Below the pieces are notes generated by a model, which ran no database searches, was not told the origin of the DNA, and saw nothing but the letters and a program-made list of their open reading frames with translations. Of a stretch of 64,000 nucleotides of DNA, positions 54,172 through 64,000 are shown piece after piece. Source of the DNA: Linanthus parryae (Eukaryota; Streptophyta; Magnoliopsida; Ericales; Polemoniaceae); contig JALGPY010000008.1 in NCBI GenBank assembly GCA_023055425.1, positions 10,860,501 to 10,924,500 of the forward strand, in the 5' to 3' direction. The translations under genes and the position numbers were made by a program. The number at the start of each line of letters is the position of its first letter. The first letter of the stretch is position 1.

Positions 54172-56388
54172 TGTTGATGAATTAAAATTGCATATTTTAG
54201 TATGTTAACGAACTCTTCTTAACTTGCTAATATGTGTAATTTATCTATTTTATCTCTCTTTCTAGACTTATGTTTGTTTTCGTAGTTTTGGTTGTTTTCT
54301 CTCATTTTGTAGGCAAAGAAGTGAGTTAAAACACAAGAGGCGAGGTAGGGGAGCTTAAACGATGAATTTGAAGAGGATTTGCGGCCCAAGAGAAGTGAAG
54401 AAGGTTTTAGATGGGCTTATATTGAAGAAATCAAGTGGAAAAGATGCCAAAAATTGAAGAAAATGCAAGTTCAAGGCTAAATTGCAAGTCAAAAATGATG
54501 ACAAAGGGCATATTTGAGAAGAAACTAACGGAAGTGGGGCTTAGGTGCAAGTTTTGAAACGTTTTAATGGCTATTTTGAAGGATAATTAACGGAGTGGGG
54601 GTCTGATTGTCATTTTCAGAAGATTTTAAAGATGATCCGGGCCTTTTAAAGCATTCCAGCAAGCTAGGGGGGAGCCGGGTGCAATTTCCCTAACCCAGCT
54701 CACCCCCAGCTCATCTTCTCACGCGGACTCTTCTCTCTCCCCGTCGAACACAGCAAGAAACAGAGCAGCCATTGTTACACGCACGAAGCTTCTCCGATGG
54801 CCTCTTCTCCCTCGTTTCTTCACCAAATCTCACGAGACAAGTCCCAATCTTCTCCCTAGACCTAGCTCTACCCAGCCCAAGTATCAATTCGGCCCAAGAA
54901 TTCTTCTAGAAGAAACGCCCAATTCACCTAGGGTTCTTGAAGCAACTTCAAATCAACGATTGAGAGTCTCTCAGTTCAATTCAAGGGCTAGGATCAATCC
55001 TTGGAGGCTACTCAACCCATTCCCATCATCTATATAAAGGAAGTGTGAAGAAAATTTCGGCTCTCTCTCAGACCCGTCGCCTAAAAATCTGCTCTGTTTT
55101 GGGTCTTCTTGCTCCTCTCTCTCTCTCCGATTTCTACCCAATTCTGGGTTTGTTCTTGTGCACCTGAGCTCATTCTTGAGCAGAATCAGGGCCAAGAACT
55201 AGAAGAAATAGGAAGAGAGGGAGAGAGGAGCACTGTTTGGGTGATTTTGTACTGTTCTGGGTCACTGTTTCACAGCTGCTGCTGTGTTCATCATCATCAG
55301 CAGCAGCAGCAGCTTAGGTAGTGGATTTCTCATCAGTTTGGTAGCTTGGTAGAGAGTTGGAGCTGTTTTGCTCTATTTTGTGTAGTTTGATTCGATTAGA
55401 TGGTTTGTTCTTCATGTTTGTAGTTGAAACAAGTGTTTGGGATTGAATTAGTGAAAATTGTATTGATGCTATCAAGTATGAATTCAAGTTTTGATTATTG
55501 AAAGTTAAATTTCTCTCAATCTCTCTTGAATTTTCTATTATGTCTAGCTAATTCAATTTGCTTGGGTGATTTGGGACTATCTAGTGCTCTAATCATCTTA
55601 TTGAGTCAAGTTGAACTTCAAGGATGAATGGGTTGAATTGGGTTCACTTGAATGCTTAGTGCAATATTTAGATTTCTCTTGTTGAAGTATTTGATGCATT
55701 GAATAGGTAGATGTGCGAATACTTTTGACGTGTTTGATTTGAAGTTGCATTTGAGTGAGAGGAACTCGTCAATCCTAACTTTGAGAAATCGAGTTCTAGT
55801 TAGGTGATTTGAGTGAGAATTTACAAATCTCATTTGTTGCTTGATCTCTCATGTGGAAACATCTAAGTGTGTTTACATATGGTTGATGCTTGAAACACTT
55901 GAAATTTGGAGAGTCTCATTTGAATAGCCTCTTTAGTGCTTGATTAGCGTGTTGGATTTACACACTTCTCTTGTCACGAGTTGGATTGTATGAGCAATCA
56001 CTTCTTGGGATACTTGTCTTGTGGATTGACACATGCGAATTGAGAATCGGGCTTGAATATAATAGGAGGATTGGTCACTAGAGAAACCGATGATCCCTAG
56101 CCCCTCTCTACTTGTCGTTTCGCTTAGTTTCTTGAATCGTAGCTCTAGTAGTCGTTTACTTTGTTCTTAAACTCAAACCTCAAACTTGCTCCATCAATTG
56201 ATTTTGGTGGATTTGAATAGCTTGGCAAGCTTTGAAGCCATTGAGAGTTTGTGTTTCTTGCTTTAGTTTGTCGTTTTCTAGTTTTGCAAGTCATTGTCTA
56301 AACCTCCTCTCCTTGTGGATTCGACCCCGTTCTTACTCGGGTACTACTTAGAACGATATTCCTATACTTGGGAATTATCGATCGAACA
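54172..56388 (+). repeat. 5' LTR of the large-LTR element
   Basis: 2217 bp. A clear TATATAAA at about 55031-55038 suggests transcription start near 55065. A CAG-repeat tract lies near 55300-55315. Short open frames in it are identical in the 3' LTR and are not thought to be genes. Confidence 0.93.
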
Positions 56389-56394
56389 AGTTTT

Positions 56395-56412
56395 TGGCGC
56401 CGTTGCCGGGGA
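56395..56412 (+). other. Primer binding site, tRNA-Asp type
   Basis: TGGCGCCGTTGCCGGGGA lies six bases after the 5' LTR. This motif is widely used by plant Ty3 elements and is attributed to tRNA-Asp. Confidence 0.88.
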
Positions 56413-56572
56413 GAGGCTAGGCTTTAGATTTGATTTGCTTTCTTAGTTAGTTTGTTAGTAGTTTGTTTTTGACATTTTTCTAGTTGCTTGTGCTTACTTA
56501 AGCTTGTGAGATTCAAGAGGGCTTGTGACATTCATCAAGTACCTCTCATCTACTTGCTTGAAAAAAAAAAAT

Positions 56573-58159
56573 ATGTCTCATGAACATTTTGGACTTGGTG
56601 AGAGGCCTAGTGTTCCTTATTACTATGCATTTACTAGTCATGAAAATCATTCTAAGGAATCAATGCGTTCTTTACGTGAACGTGCGATTAAAAATGGTGA
56701 TTATTTTCCTAAGAATGATTATTCTTGGCATGGTAGTAGGACACTAGATTACACATCTCATGCTTCTTGTGCACAATCACCTCCCTCAAACACTTTGAAC
56801 TCTCATGATTCTTGCACTTATCAATATAATGATATGATGTGTGAATCAAGAGGAGTTAATCATTTTGAGAGGGAATCACTTGTGAATGATGAGCTAAATA
56901 CGCCTATAAGTGATTCTTTATATGAGAAAATTCAAAAGCATATTCAAGAGAATAAAGAAATTTTGGAATCACTAATAGAATCAAGAGAATCACAAAGAAA
57001 ATTTGAAGAATCATTCTCTCACTTTGATGATTCTCTTGATTATAGTACTTACTCTTCACAAGACTCATCATCACACGAGTCTCAACTTCCTATTCACACA
57101 CATCACGAGTCTATTCAAGACCAAATTTTGGATGATGTGTATGATGATGGAGTTGTTGCTACTAGGATAGGTGATTGTATTCATTTCTCATTTGCACATT
57201 CCAAAGAAGCATGTGATAGTGATATTGGTAGTGAGATTGATATTTTCGATGATGACTCTTCAACCCATGACATGAGTGAAGCCATTTTGGATGACTCACA
57301 TAGTGACAAATGTGAGGAGGATTCACAAAATGAAAACCACTCATGTGATGAGTTAGAAGTCGAATTGGATGCTACCATTCATGAAGGAAATGTTATTTTG
57401 TCTAGTGCTTATGAAGAGTCTAATATTCACCATAGTTCCAATGATCATGAGCATCACTTCTTTTGTGATGACTTAGAGGATACTCTAGGAGAACCCCCTC
57501 CACTAGAAATTGTGGAAGAACCTTCAATTAAGTTGGGGGGTTCATGTGTTGATACTCCGATTCATATAGACTCTTTTACTACATCTTCTAGAGAATTAGA
57601 TGAGCTTACTTGGGAGGAATTGAAATTTTTGTGTTTTGGTGATGTCTCCTACTCATCTTTTCTCATGGAAGATGTATTAAATTTTGATAAAGAGGAGAGA
57701 CTAATGGCTCAACTTGACCAAGTCAATGATCCAAATCATGAGCCTAAGGGTTTGGATGTGGTTTCATGTTCCCAAATGATTTTAACTATTCCTTGTGAAG
57801 CCACATCCCTAAATCCATATAACTTATTTAAAATTGATGAGATTGAAGATTCACAAGTTGCCCATATCTCTCAAGTTGTGATTTCAAGTAAAAATTTGGC
57901 AACTTATGAAGACCCATTCTATGATTCAATTAATTTGAGGATTTCAAACCCTTTTCTTAAGATGATGCAAGACATAACAAGTTGCTCTAACCTTATTGTT
58001 AGATTTTGCTTGCATCTCTTATTCATCTTTTGTGTCTTGCCCCTACTTCTCCTATCTATTCTAATTAATGAATCAAACTTTTTAAGGGAGAAGTACTTTT
58101 CTGAGAATGAAGTAGGGGCATGGCATGGAAAGAAGTTTCCAAGATTGGGGGTGGGATAG
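56573..58159 (+). CDS. Acidic Ser/His-rich protein of the non-autonomous element
   Basis: The first ATG after the leader (56573, MSHEHFGLGERPS) gives 528 aa with no stop. It has an N-terminal part rich in Tyr, Ser and His, a coiled-coil-like stretch (EKIQKHIQENKEILESLIES), a long region dense in Asp, Glu, Ser and His, and a C-terminal hydrophobic segment (LHLLFIFCVLPLLLLSILI) followed by a short charged tail. No zinc knuckle, protease or enzyme motif is present. The long acidic frame staying open in a young element suggests it is translated. The membrane segment recalls envelope-like frames reported for Athila relatives, but no family was recognised and the role is unknown. Confidence 0.7.
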   Translation: MSHEHFGLGERPSVPYYYAFTSHENHSKESMRSLRERAIKNGDYFPKNDYSWHGSRTLDYTSHASCAQSPPSNTLNSHDSCTYQYNDMMCESRGVNHFERESLVNDELNTPISDSLYEKIQKHIQENKEILESLIESRESQRKFEESFSHFDDSLDYSTYSSQDSSSHESQLPIHTHHESIQDQILDDVYDDGVVATRIGDCIHFSFAHSKEACDSDIGSEIDIFDDDSSTHDMSEAILDDSHSDKCEEDSQNENHSCDELEVELDATIHEGNVILSSAYEESNIHHSSNDHEHHFFCDDLEDTLGEPPPLEIVEEPSIKLGGSCVDTPIHIDSFTTSSRELDELTWEELKFLCFGDVSYSSFLMEDVLNFDKEERLMAQLDQVNDPNHEPKGLDVVSCSQMILTIPCEATSLNPYNLFKIDEIEDSQVAHISQVVISSKNLATYEDPFYDSINLRISNPFLKMMQDITSCSNLIVRFCLHLLFIFCVLPLLLLSILINESNFLREKYFSENEVGAWHGKKFPRLGVG

Positions 58160-58358
58160 CATCATTTTCTTTCTTCCACCTCCCTAGTTGTAAATAAATA
58201 AATTAGTTTATCTCTATTTCCTTGCATTTTTTTTTTCTTTTACCATTTTGTAGGTTGCTCTTGGAGGAGGACTTGTGCTTGGTGGCCAAGAAAGCTAAAA
58301 TGAGGTCTATCTATCCCTTATCTCTTATATGAACTTATATGCTCTTCCATCGTTCTCA

Positions 58359-58395
58359 CACATTGAGGACAATGTGACATTTTAGTTGGGGGGTG
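58359..58395 (+). other. Internal hairpin plus polypurine module
   Basis: Stem CACATTG/CAATGTG closes an AGGA loop (58359-58376). Then TAGTTGGGGGGTG (58383-58395) repeats exactly the 13 bases that precede the 3' LTR. A central polypurine tract is a possible role. Confidence 0.7.
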
Positions 58396-58403
58396 GGGAG
58401 TAG

Positions 58404-58483
58404 ATTTTATTTCTTGCTTAAATGGTTACTAGCATGCTTTTTCATTTTATTTCTTGCTTAAATGGTTACTAGCATGCTTTTTC
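58404..58483 (+). repeat. 40-bp tandem pair
   Basis: ATTTTATTTCTTGCTTAAAT...GCATGCTTTTTC occurs at 58404 and again at 58444. Confidence 0.9.
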
Positions 58484-59884
58484 TTCATTAGTGATTTACA
58501 TGAAAAATACAAAAAAATGAAAAAATGAAAATCCAAAAAATTAGAAAAATTAAAAAAAAAAAAAAAAAAATGTGTGTGAATCTTTCATGAGAAGCATCAC
58601 TCTTTCCCCGTGTCAAACCATAGATATTTTTTATTCTTCTTTCTTTGGTAGTTTTATTTTCACCTTTCATCTTGAGTCTAGATTTTATTTTTCTTATTTG
58701 ATAGCTTTATTGAGTCTTAGGAAGTTATAGTTGAGTCACTTATTTTGAAAAAAAAAAAAAAAAAAAAAATGATGAGAAAAGTGAAAAGGGGGAATTTTAG
58801 GAAGCTAGATGTTTTCAAATAATGAAATTTCTTAGTCCATGTTCTTTTTATTTTTATTTTAGAAAGGAATTATTTGCTTATACTCAATACATCTACACCA
58901 ATATCCCACCTTCCGCGACATCATGCGTTCTCACAAAGCGACACACTAAATTTACTTTTCATGTTTAAGTCCTTCAAGCTAAGTTGATCACATAAACTTT
59001 GACGTCTCACTACTTTTGAAAAAGGGTGTATTCTCTAAAGCTATTTGAACTTCACAAAAAGATTTTTCTCTATTCGTTTTTGCGGTGGAAACTTGTAGCC
59101 CATTGGAGTGGTGGTTACCAATGACACCCCATGCGATGTCTAAGAAATAGAGGGGTGTCCGGGGATAATGTTACGTCACCACCTAGATAGCTCCCTTGGT
59201 TTAGCTTAAAAAGCCCACTCGCGTGTATATTCCTCTATTTTGTTGTGGGTCTTGGAGAGCCTTGGATTTGAGGTTAAATAAAAAAGAAAATAATAAAAAA
59301 AAAAAGAGAAGAAAGAAAAAGAAAAAAAAAAAAAAATCATGATAAATCGCACCATCTACCAAAAATCCACAAAAGGATCATACAAGCCCACAACCACATC
59401 TCCCCTTCTTAAAAAAATTTTGTTCAAAGCTTTGGAAGTCCATCCTACATGGGTGCTTTTGAATAAGTATGAGAATGTCTAGTTTCTTGTGATCCTTATT
59501 TTTGAAGGCATACTTTCTCGCAAATTGGACTTAATTTAACAAGTTTTGTGGTTCGCATGAGTCACCTTCTACCAAACACCGCTCACATTTGTATGAGTAT
59601 ATGCTTAGACGTCCTTAGGCTTCTTTCTCAATCTTCTTGGACTTTGAGAATTTATTTGAGGAGACATTTGTGCATTCTTCTTTTTCTCCCATAAAAAATT
59701 AAAATTAGCTAGTAACTCTTAGTATTTTATTTCTTTGAGTACTCACTTAGGATAGATAATGTGTGTGTGCGTTTTTGTAAATATTTGAGTCTAGTTTAGA
59801 ATTGAGTCAAGCCTTGTCTAGTTAAGTGTGTGTCTCTCATGATTGGTTCTTAAAAACAAAAAAAAAATAATAAATATCGCTCTC

Positions 59885-59921
59885 TTTGCTCGAGGACGAG
59901 CAAAAGGCTAGTTGGGGGGTG
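59885..59921 (+). other. Terminal hairpin plus polypurine tract
   Basis: Stem TTTGCTCG/CGAGCAAA with loop AGGA (59885-59904) is followed by TAGTTGGGGGGTG (59909-59921), which abuts the TG of the 3' LTR. Confidence 0.85.
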
Positions 59922-62138
59922 TGTTGATGAATTAAAATTGCATATTTTAGTATGTTAACGAACTCTTCTTAACTTGCTAATATGTGTAATTTATCTATTT
60001 TATCTCTCTTTCTAGACTTATGTTTGTTTTCGTAGTTTTGGTTGTTTTCTCTCATTTTGTAGGCAAAGAAGTGAGTTAAAACACAAGAGGCGAGGTAGGG
60101 GAGCTTAAACGATGAATTTGAAGAGGATTTGCGGCCCAAGAGAAGTGAAGAAGGTTTTAGATGGGCTTATATTGAAGAAATCAAGTGGAAAAGATGCCAA
60201 AAATTGAAGAAAATGCAAGTTCAAGGCTAAATTGCAAGTCAAAAATGATGACAAAGGGCATATTTGAGAAGAAACTAACGGAAGTGGGGCTTAGGTGCAA
60301 GTTTTGAAACGTTTTAATGGCTATTTTGAAGGATAATTAACGGAGTGGGGGTCTGATTGTCATTTTCAGAAGATTTTAAAGATGATCCGGGCCTTTTAAA
60401 GCATTCCAGCAAGCTAGGGGGGAGCCGGGTGCAATTTCCCTAACCCAGCTCACCCCCAGCTCATCTTCTCACGCGGACTCTTCTCTCTCCCCGTCGAACA
60501 CAGCAAGAAACAGAGCAGCCATTGTTACACGCACGAAGCTTCTCCGATGGCCTCTTCTCCCTCGTTTCTTCACCAAATCTCACGAGACAAGTCCCAATCT
60601 TCTCCCTAGACCTAGCTCTACCCAGCCCAAGTATCAATTCGGCCCAAGAATTCTTCTAGAAGAAACGCCCAATTCACCTAGGGTTCTTGAAGCAACTTCA
60701 AATCAACGATTGAGAGTCTCTCAGTTCAATTCAAGGGCTAGGATCAATCCTTGGAGGCTACTCAACCCATTCCCATCATCTATATAAAGGAAGTGTGAAG
60801 AAAATTTCGGCTCTCTCTCAGACCCGTCGCCTAAAAATCTGCTCTGTTTTGGGTCTTCTTGCTCCTCTCTCTCTCTCCGATTTCTACCCAATTCTGGGTT
60901 TGTTCTTGTGCACCTGAGCTCATTCTTGAGCAGAATCAGGGCCAAGAACTAGAAGAAATAGGAAGAGAGGGAGAGAGGAGCACTGTTTGGGTGATTTTGT
61001 ACTGTTCTGGGTCACTGTTTCACAGCTGCTGCTGTGTTCATCATCATCAGCAGCAGCAGCAGCTTAGGTAGTGGATTTCTCATCAGTTTGGTAGCTTGGT
61101 AGAGAGTTGGAGCTGTTTTGCTCTATTTTGTGTAGTTTGATTCGATTAGATGGTTTGTTCTTCATGTTTGTAGTTGAAACAAGTGTTTGGGATTGAATTA
61201 GTGAAAATTGTATTGATGCTATCAAGTATGAATTCAAGTTTTGATTATTGAAAGTTAAATTTCTCTCAATCTCTCTTGAATTTTCTATTATGTCTAGCTA
61301 ATTCAATTTGCTTGGGTGATTTGGGACTATCTAGTGCTCTAATCATCTTATTGAGTCAAGTTGAACTTCAAGGATGAATGGGTTGAATTGGGTTCACTTG
61401 AATGCTTAGTGCAATATTTAGATTTCTCTTGTTGAAGTATTTGATGCATTGAATAGGTAGATGTGCGAATACTTTTGACGTGTTTGATTTGAAGTTGCAT
61501 TTGAGTGAGAGGAACTCGTCAATCCTAACTTTGAGAAATCGAGTTCTAGTTAGGTGATTTGAGTGAGAATTTACAAATCTCATTTGTTGCTTGATCTCTC
61601 ATGTGGAAACATCTAAGTGTGTTTACATATGGTTGATGCTTGAAACACTTGAAATTTGGAGAGTCTCATTTGAATAGCCTCTTTAGTGCTTGATTAGCGT
61701 GTTGGATTTACACACTTCTCTTGTCACGAGTTGGATTGTATGAGCAATCACTTCTTGGGATACTTGTCTTGTGGATTGACACATGCGAATTGAGAATCGG
61801 GCTTGAATATAATAGGAGGATTGGTCACTAGAGAAACCGATGATCCCTAGCCCCTCTCTACTTGTCGTTTCGCTTAGTTTCTTGAATCGTAGCTCTAGTA
61901 GTCGTTTACTTTGTTCTTAAACTCAAACCTCAAACTTGCTCCATCAATTGATTTTGGTGGATTTGAATAGCTTGGCAAGCTTTGAAGCCATTGAGAGTTT
62001 GTGTTTCTTGCTTTAGTTTGTCGTTTTCTAGTTTTGCAAGTCATTGTCTAAACCTCCTCTCCTTGTGGATTCGACCCCGTTCTTACTCGGGTACTACTTA
62101 GAACGATATTCCTATACTTGGGAATTATCGATCGAACA
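59922..62138 (+). repeat. 3' LTR of the large-LTR element
   Basis: 2217 bp at offset 5750 from the 5' LTR; the three open frames contained in it translate identically in both LTRs. Confidence 0.93.
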
Positions 62139-62254
62139 CTAGCTACCACTCCGATTCTTCTATTTCTCATTATTTTGACTTTTTGACTTATATTTGGGTC
62201 CTTTTGAGCGGGTGATTTAGATCGCAAAACAAATAAAAAACAATCTCAAGTGTC

Positions 62255-62985
62255 ATTTTCGTCCATACTGTAATTATTAAGTTTTTATCATGATGCTAAC
62301 TTATTAGGGCATTCAAGCCAAATTTGTGTTGATATAAAAGAAACACCAAGATCTTAAGTGCTGAATTATTACTGGCCCATATTCAAAGACATATAAAGAA
62401 AATAATATAAATACATTTTGATGCTCCGTGTGATGCACAACAAGCCATCGTTGGGTTCGTACAAGCTTTTTCTACTAATTTTGAAGTGTAGACACTTCGA
62501 ATTGGACAACTTAATTAACCTCAATCCGAGTTTTATATCACATCGACTTCGGCAAGTAGCTAGAGACGTATTGTATATTGATAGGTGCATCCAGTTAGTA
62601 TTACGATTTTTACGGTGATGTAATAGCGAACCATTAACTTTCTCAATAATTACATAAATTAAAGATAAATGATATACTACGTCAACGTTAAATGATACCA
62701 CTTTATTTTCTTCTCTTTCTTTCCAATTTAATTTTTTCACTCCGTATTTGGGTCATTTTGACACGATAATTTGAATTACAAAATGATGTATTGTTTCGGT
62801 AAATCTAGAAAGGCTTGGTGGTTGTCCAATGGACTTGAACAAAACGTTGACAAAAGAAGACTTGAACAGAACAAGTTGTTGGGCCTTAAGAGTGTAAAAT
62901 TGTGGGCTGTCTGAAATACTCTCTTTTTGACCCAATCTTTTTTGAGTGACGGATACATTTTTTTTGGGTGAGTACACTTACACAT
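62255..62985. repeat. Older duplication, right member
   Basis: Three blocks match 47501-50935 in order and orientation, for example TTCGTACAAGCT ... TTTTGAAGTGTAGACACTTCGAAT and GGGCCTTAAGAGTGTAAAATTGTGGGCT. Identity is clearly below that of units A and B. Confidence 0.8.
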
Positions 62986-63397
62986 GGACCCAAGTTTTTA
63001 TTACTAGTGGACTGCTTTTGATGTCTATAACTAGCCCATTGTTTGTTACTATGAACAAATTACATTGTTAAAATTGACTCAATAAAATAAAATTATATAT
63101 TGTTAAAAGTTTTGCAGATCAATTGTGTAGTTGCAGTTGTGGGTTACATGGAATCAATTCCATGGAAGCTTATCCTTTAAATCAGCCATCATAATAGCAA
63201 GAAGTTATTTTCAAGATCTGATTCTCATTCGATAGATAACAACAGGTAATCTCGTGCCAACCATCTTTACATCTTAATGTGGTATCTATTGTAATTGTAA
63301 TTTTTTAGAGGAGTAATTATTGTTTCTTCAGCTGTGTCAACGGAAGATAGATACAATATATAACTGTGTCGTGAGACATACGGGTTACCGCCCGTTA

Positions 63398-63950
63398 GAG
63401 CATCTTCAACAGTCAAATTGTCTTTGGACTATATTTGTACCTGCTGTAAATTTTACACCTGTACTTTTTGAGTTTCTGCTCCAGCAGCTGGCCTAAATAT
63501 AGGCCACCAGCATTATTTTATTATTTTATAGTTTTCATTATTAAATAATTATGTTACTATATTTAATAATTATCACACTTTATTAAATTAATATTGAATT
63601 AATTATACTATTGAAACGAGTTTAAGGTAATTTTTGTAATTTTTTTTTGTGTTTTTCGTTTTGATTGTTGACAAGTATTTATAAATTTACCGTTGCAACG
63701 GTGAATACGAACGTTGGAGGGGCAGTGGAGGATTATGAGGAGGATCAGAGGAGGAGCAGAGTAATAAATTAGAGCTTTTTATTTTTACACCAGTTTCAAA
63801 TTGTCCTCAGTTTAGACCAGAACTGGTCCAATTATAGGCCTAGCTCAAATTTAGGCCAGATTTTACACCAGCTGTTGGAGCTGGTTTTTGAGCAAAACTG
63901 GCATATATTTGTGCCAAAGACAACTTATAAGCCATCTCTTAGAGATGCTC
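63398..63950. mobile_element. PIF/Harbinger-like MITE
   Basis: GAGCATCTTCAACAG ... GAGATGCTC is flanked by TTA (63395-63397 and 63951-63953). The inner parts of the ends also pair (TTGTCTTTGG and CCAAAGACAA). 553 bp, no transposase. Confidence 0.75.
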
Positions 63951-64000
63951 TTACGTCTATCTATGAACATTTGTATACTTTCAGCACATATATTTTTCGT

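Larger units (their letters stand above)
58160..59884 (+). other. Long 3' non-coding region of the large-LTR element
   Basis: No gene. Contains an internal hairpin-polypurine module (58359-58395), a 40-bp tandem pair, several A-runs and an 8-bp stem GACACCCC/GGGGTGTC (59123-59130 and 59152-59159). Confidence 0.7.
54172..62138 (+). mobile_element. Large-LTR non-autonomous retrotransposon (Athila/LARD-like)
   Basis: Two 2217-bp LTRs (TGTTGATGAATT ... ATCGAACA) bound a 3.5-kb internal region. Target duplicate CTAG is perfect over four bases (54168-54171 and 62139-62142). Primer site, one 528-aa protein and a polypurine tract are present, but no protease, RT, RNase H or integrase, so enzymes must come from a partner. 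The LTRs appear identical where compared, so the insertion is young. The tRNA-Asp-type primer site, very long LTRs and the AGGA-loop hairpin before the polypurine tract suggest Athila-related origin, which is inference. Confidence 0.9.
62139..64000. other. Right flank, non-coding
   Basis: No gene is supported. Contains the shorter member of an older duplication and a MITE. Confidence 0.6.

Noticed and set aside
58561..58768. Long A-runs as poly(A) tails of retrogenes
   Set aside because: They lie inside the internal region of the LTR element, with no coding sequence upstream and no target duplications.
54971..61583. Small open frames repeated in both 2.2-kb LTRs
   Set aside because: Their identity only reflects LTR identity; they lack domains and overlap the promoter region.

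Overview
The window is nuclear DNA of a flowering plant, most likely a eudicot. The genes have many short GT-AG introns, the transporter genes belong to a plant family, and most of the sequence is plant-type transposable elements: Copia, Ty3 of the Tat type, a large-LTR non-autonomous element, LINEs, tRNA-derived SINEs and several DNA-transposon MITEs. There is no bacterial or organellar gene content. The species cannot be named from the sequence.

Positions 1-47420 are a tandem segmental duplication. Unit A (1-15505, cut by the left window edge) and unit B (17932-47420) each carry, in the same order, a decayed Copia element with TSD GGCTT, then a minus-strand MATE/DETOXIFICATION transporter gene of eight exons (484 aa in A, 486 aa in B, both open), then two tRNA-derived SINE-like sequences. 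The two Copia copies share disabling mutations, so the element was already dead when the segment doubled. Unit A later gained a nest of DNA transposons and a LINE remnant in MATE intron 1. Unit B gained a 16-kb Ty3 element inside its Copia protease gene. A 2.4-kb spacer between the units holds a solo LTR related to that Ty3 element.

The Ty3 element (21272-37254, minus strand) is young: its two 623-bp LTRs appear identical base for base, and its GTAGG target site is still visible as an empty site in unit A. It has a second, archaeal-type RNase H, which points to the Tat lineage. Gag-protease and RT-RNase H-integrase lie in one frame separated by a single TGA. On the opposite strand, next to the 3' LTR, is a five-exon gene for a 1264-aa plant-mobile-domain protein. 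Between this gene and pol, which converge, lies a 1.8-kb satellite-like array of 53-60-bp monomers, part of which has a 212-bp higher-order repeat.

Positions 47421-64000 are repeat-rich. They contain a Tourist-like MITE, a foldback element, a 5'-truncated LINE, a hAT MITE and one orphan exon candidate. They also contain a non-autonomous LTR element (54172-62138) with 2217-bp LTRs, a tRNA-Asp-type primer site, one 528-aa acidic, Ser/His-rich protein with a C-terminal membrane segment, and two hairpin-plus-polypurine modules. Blocks of 47.5-50.9 kb recur in the same order at 62.3-63.0 kb, showing an older, more diverged duplication.
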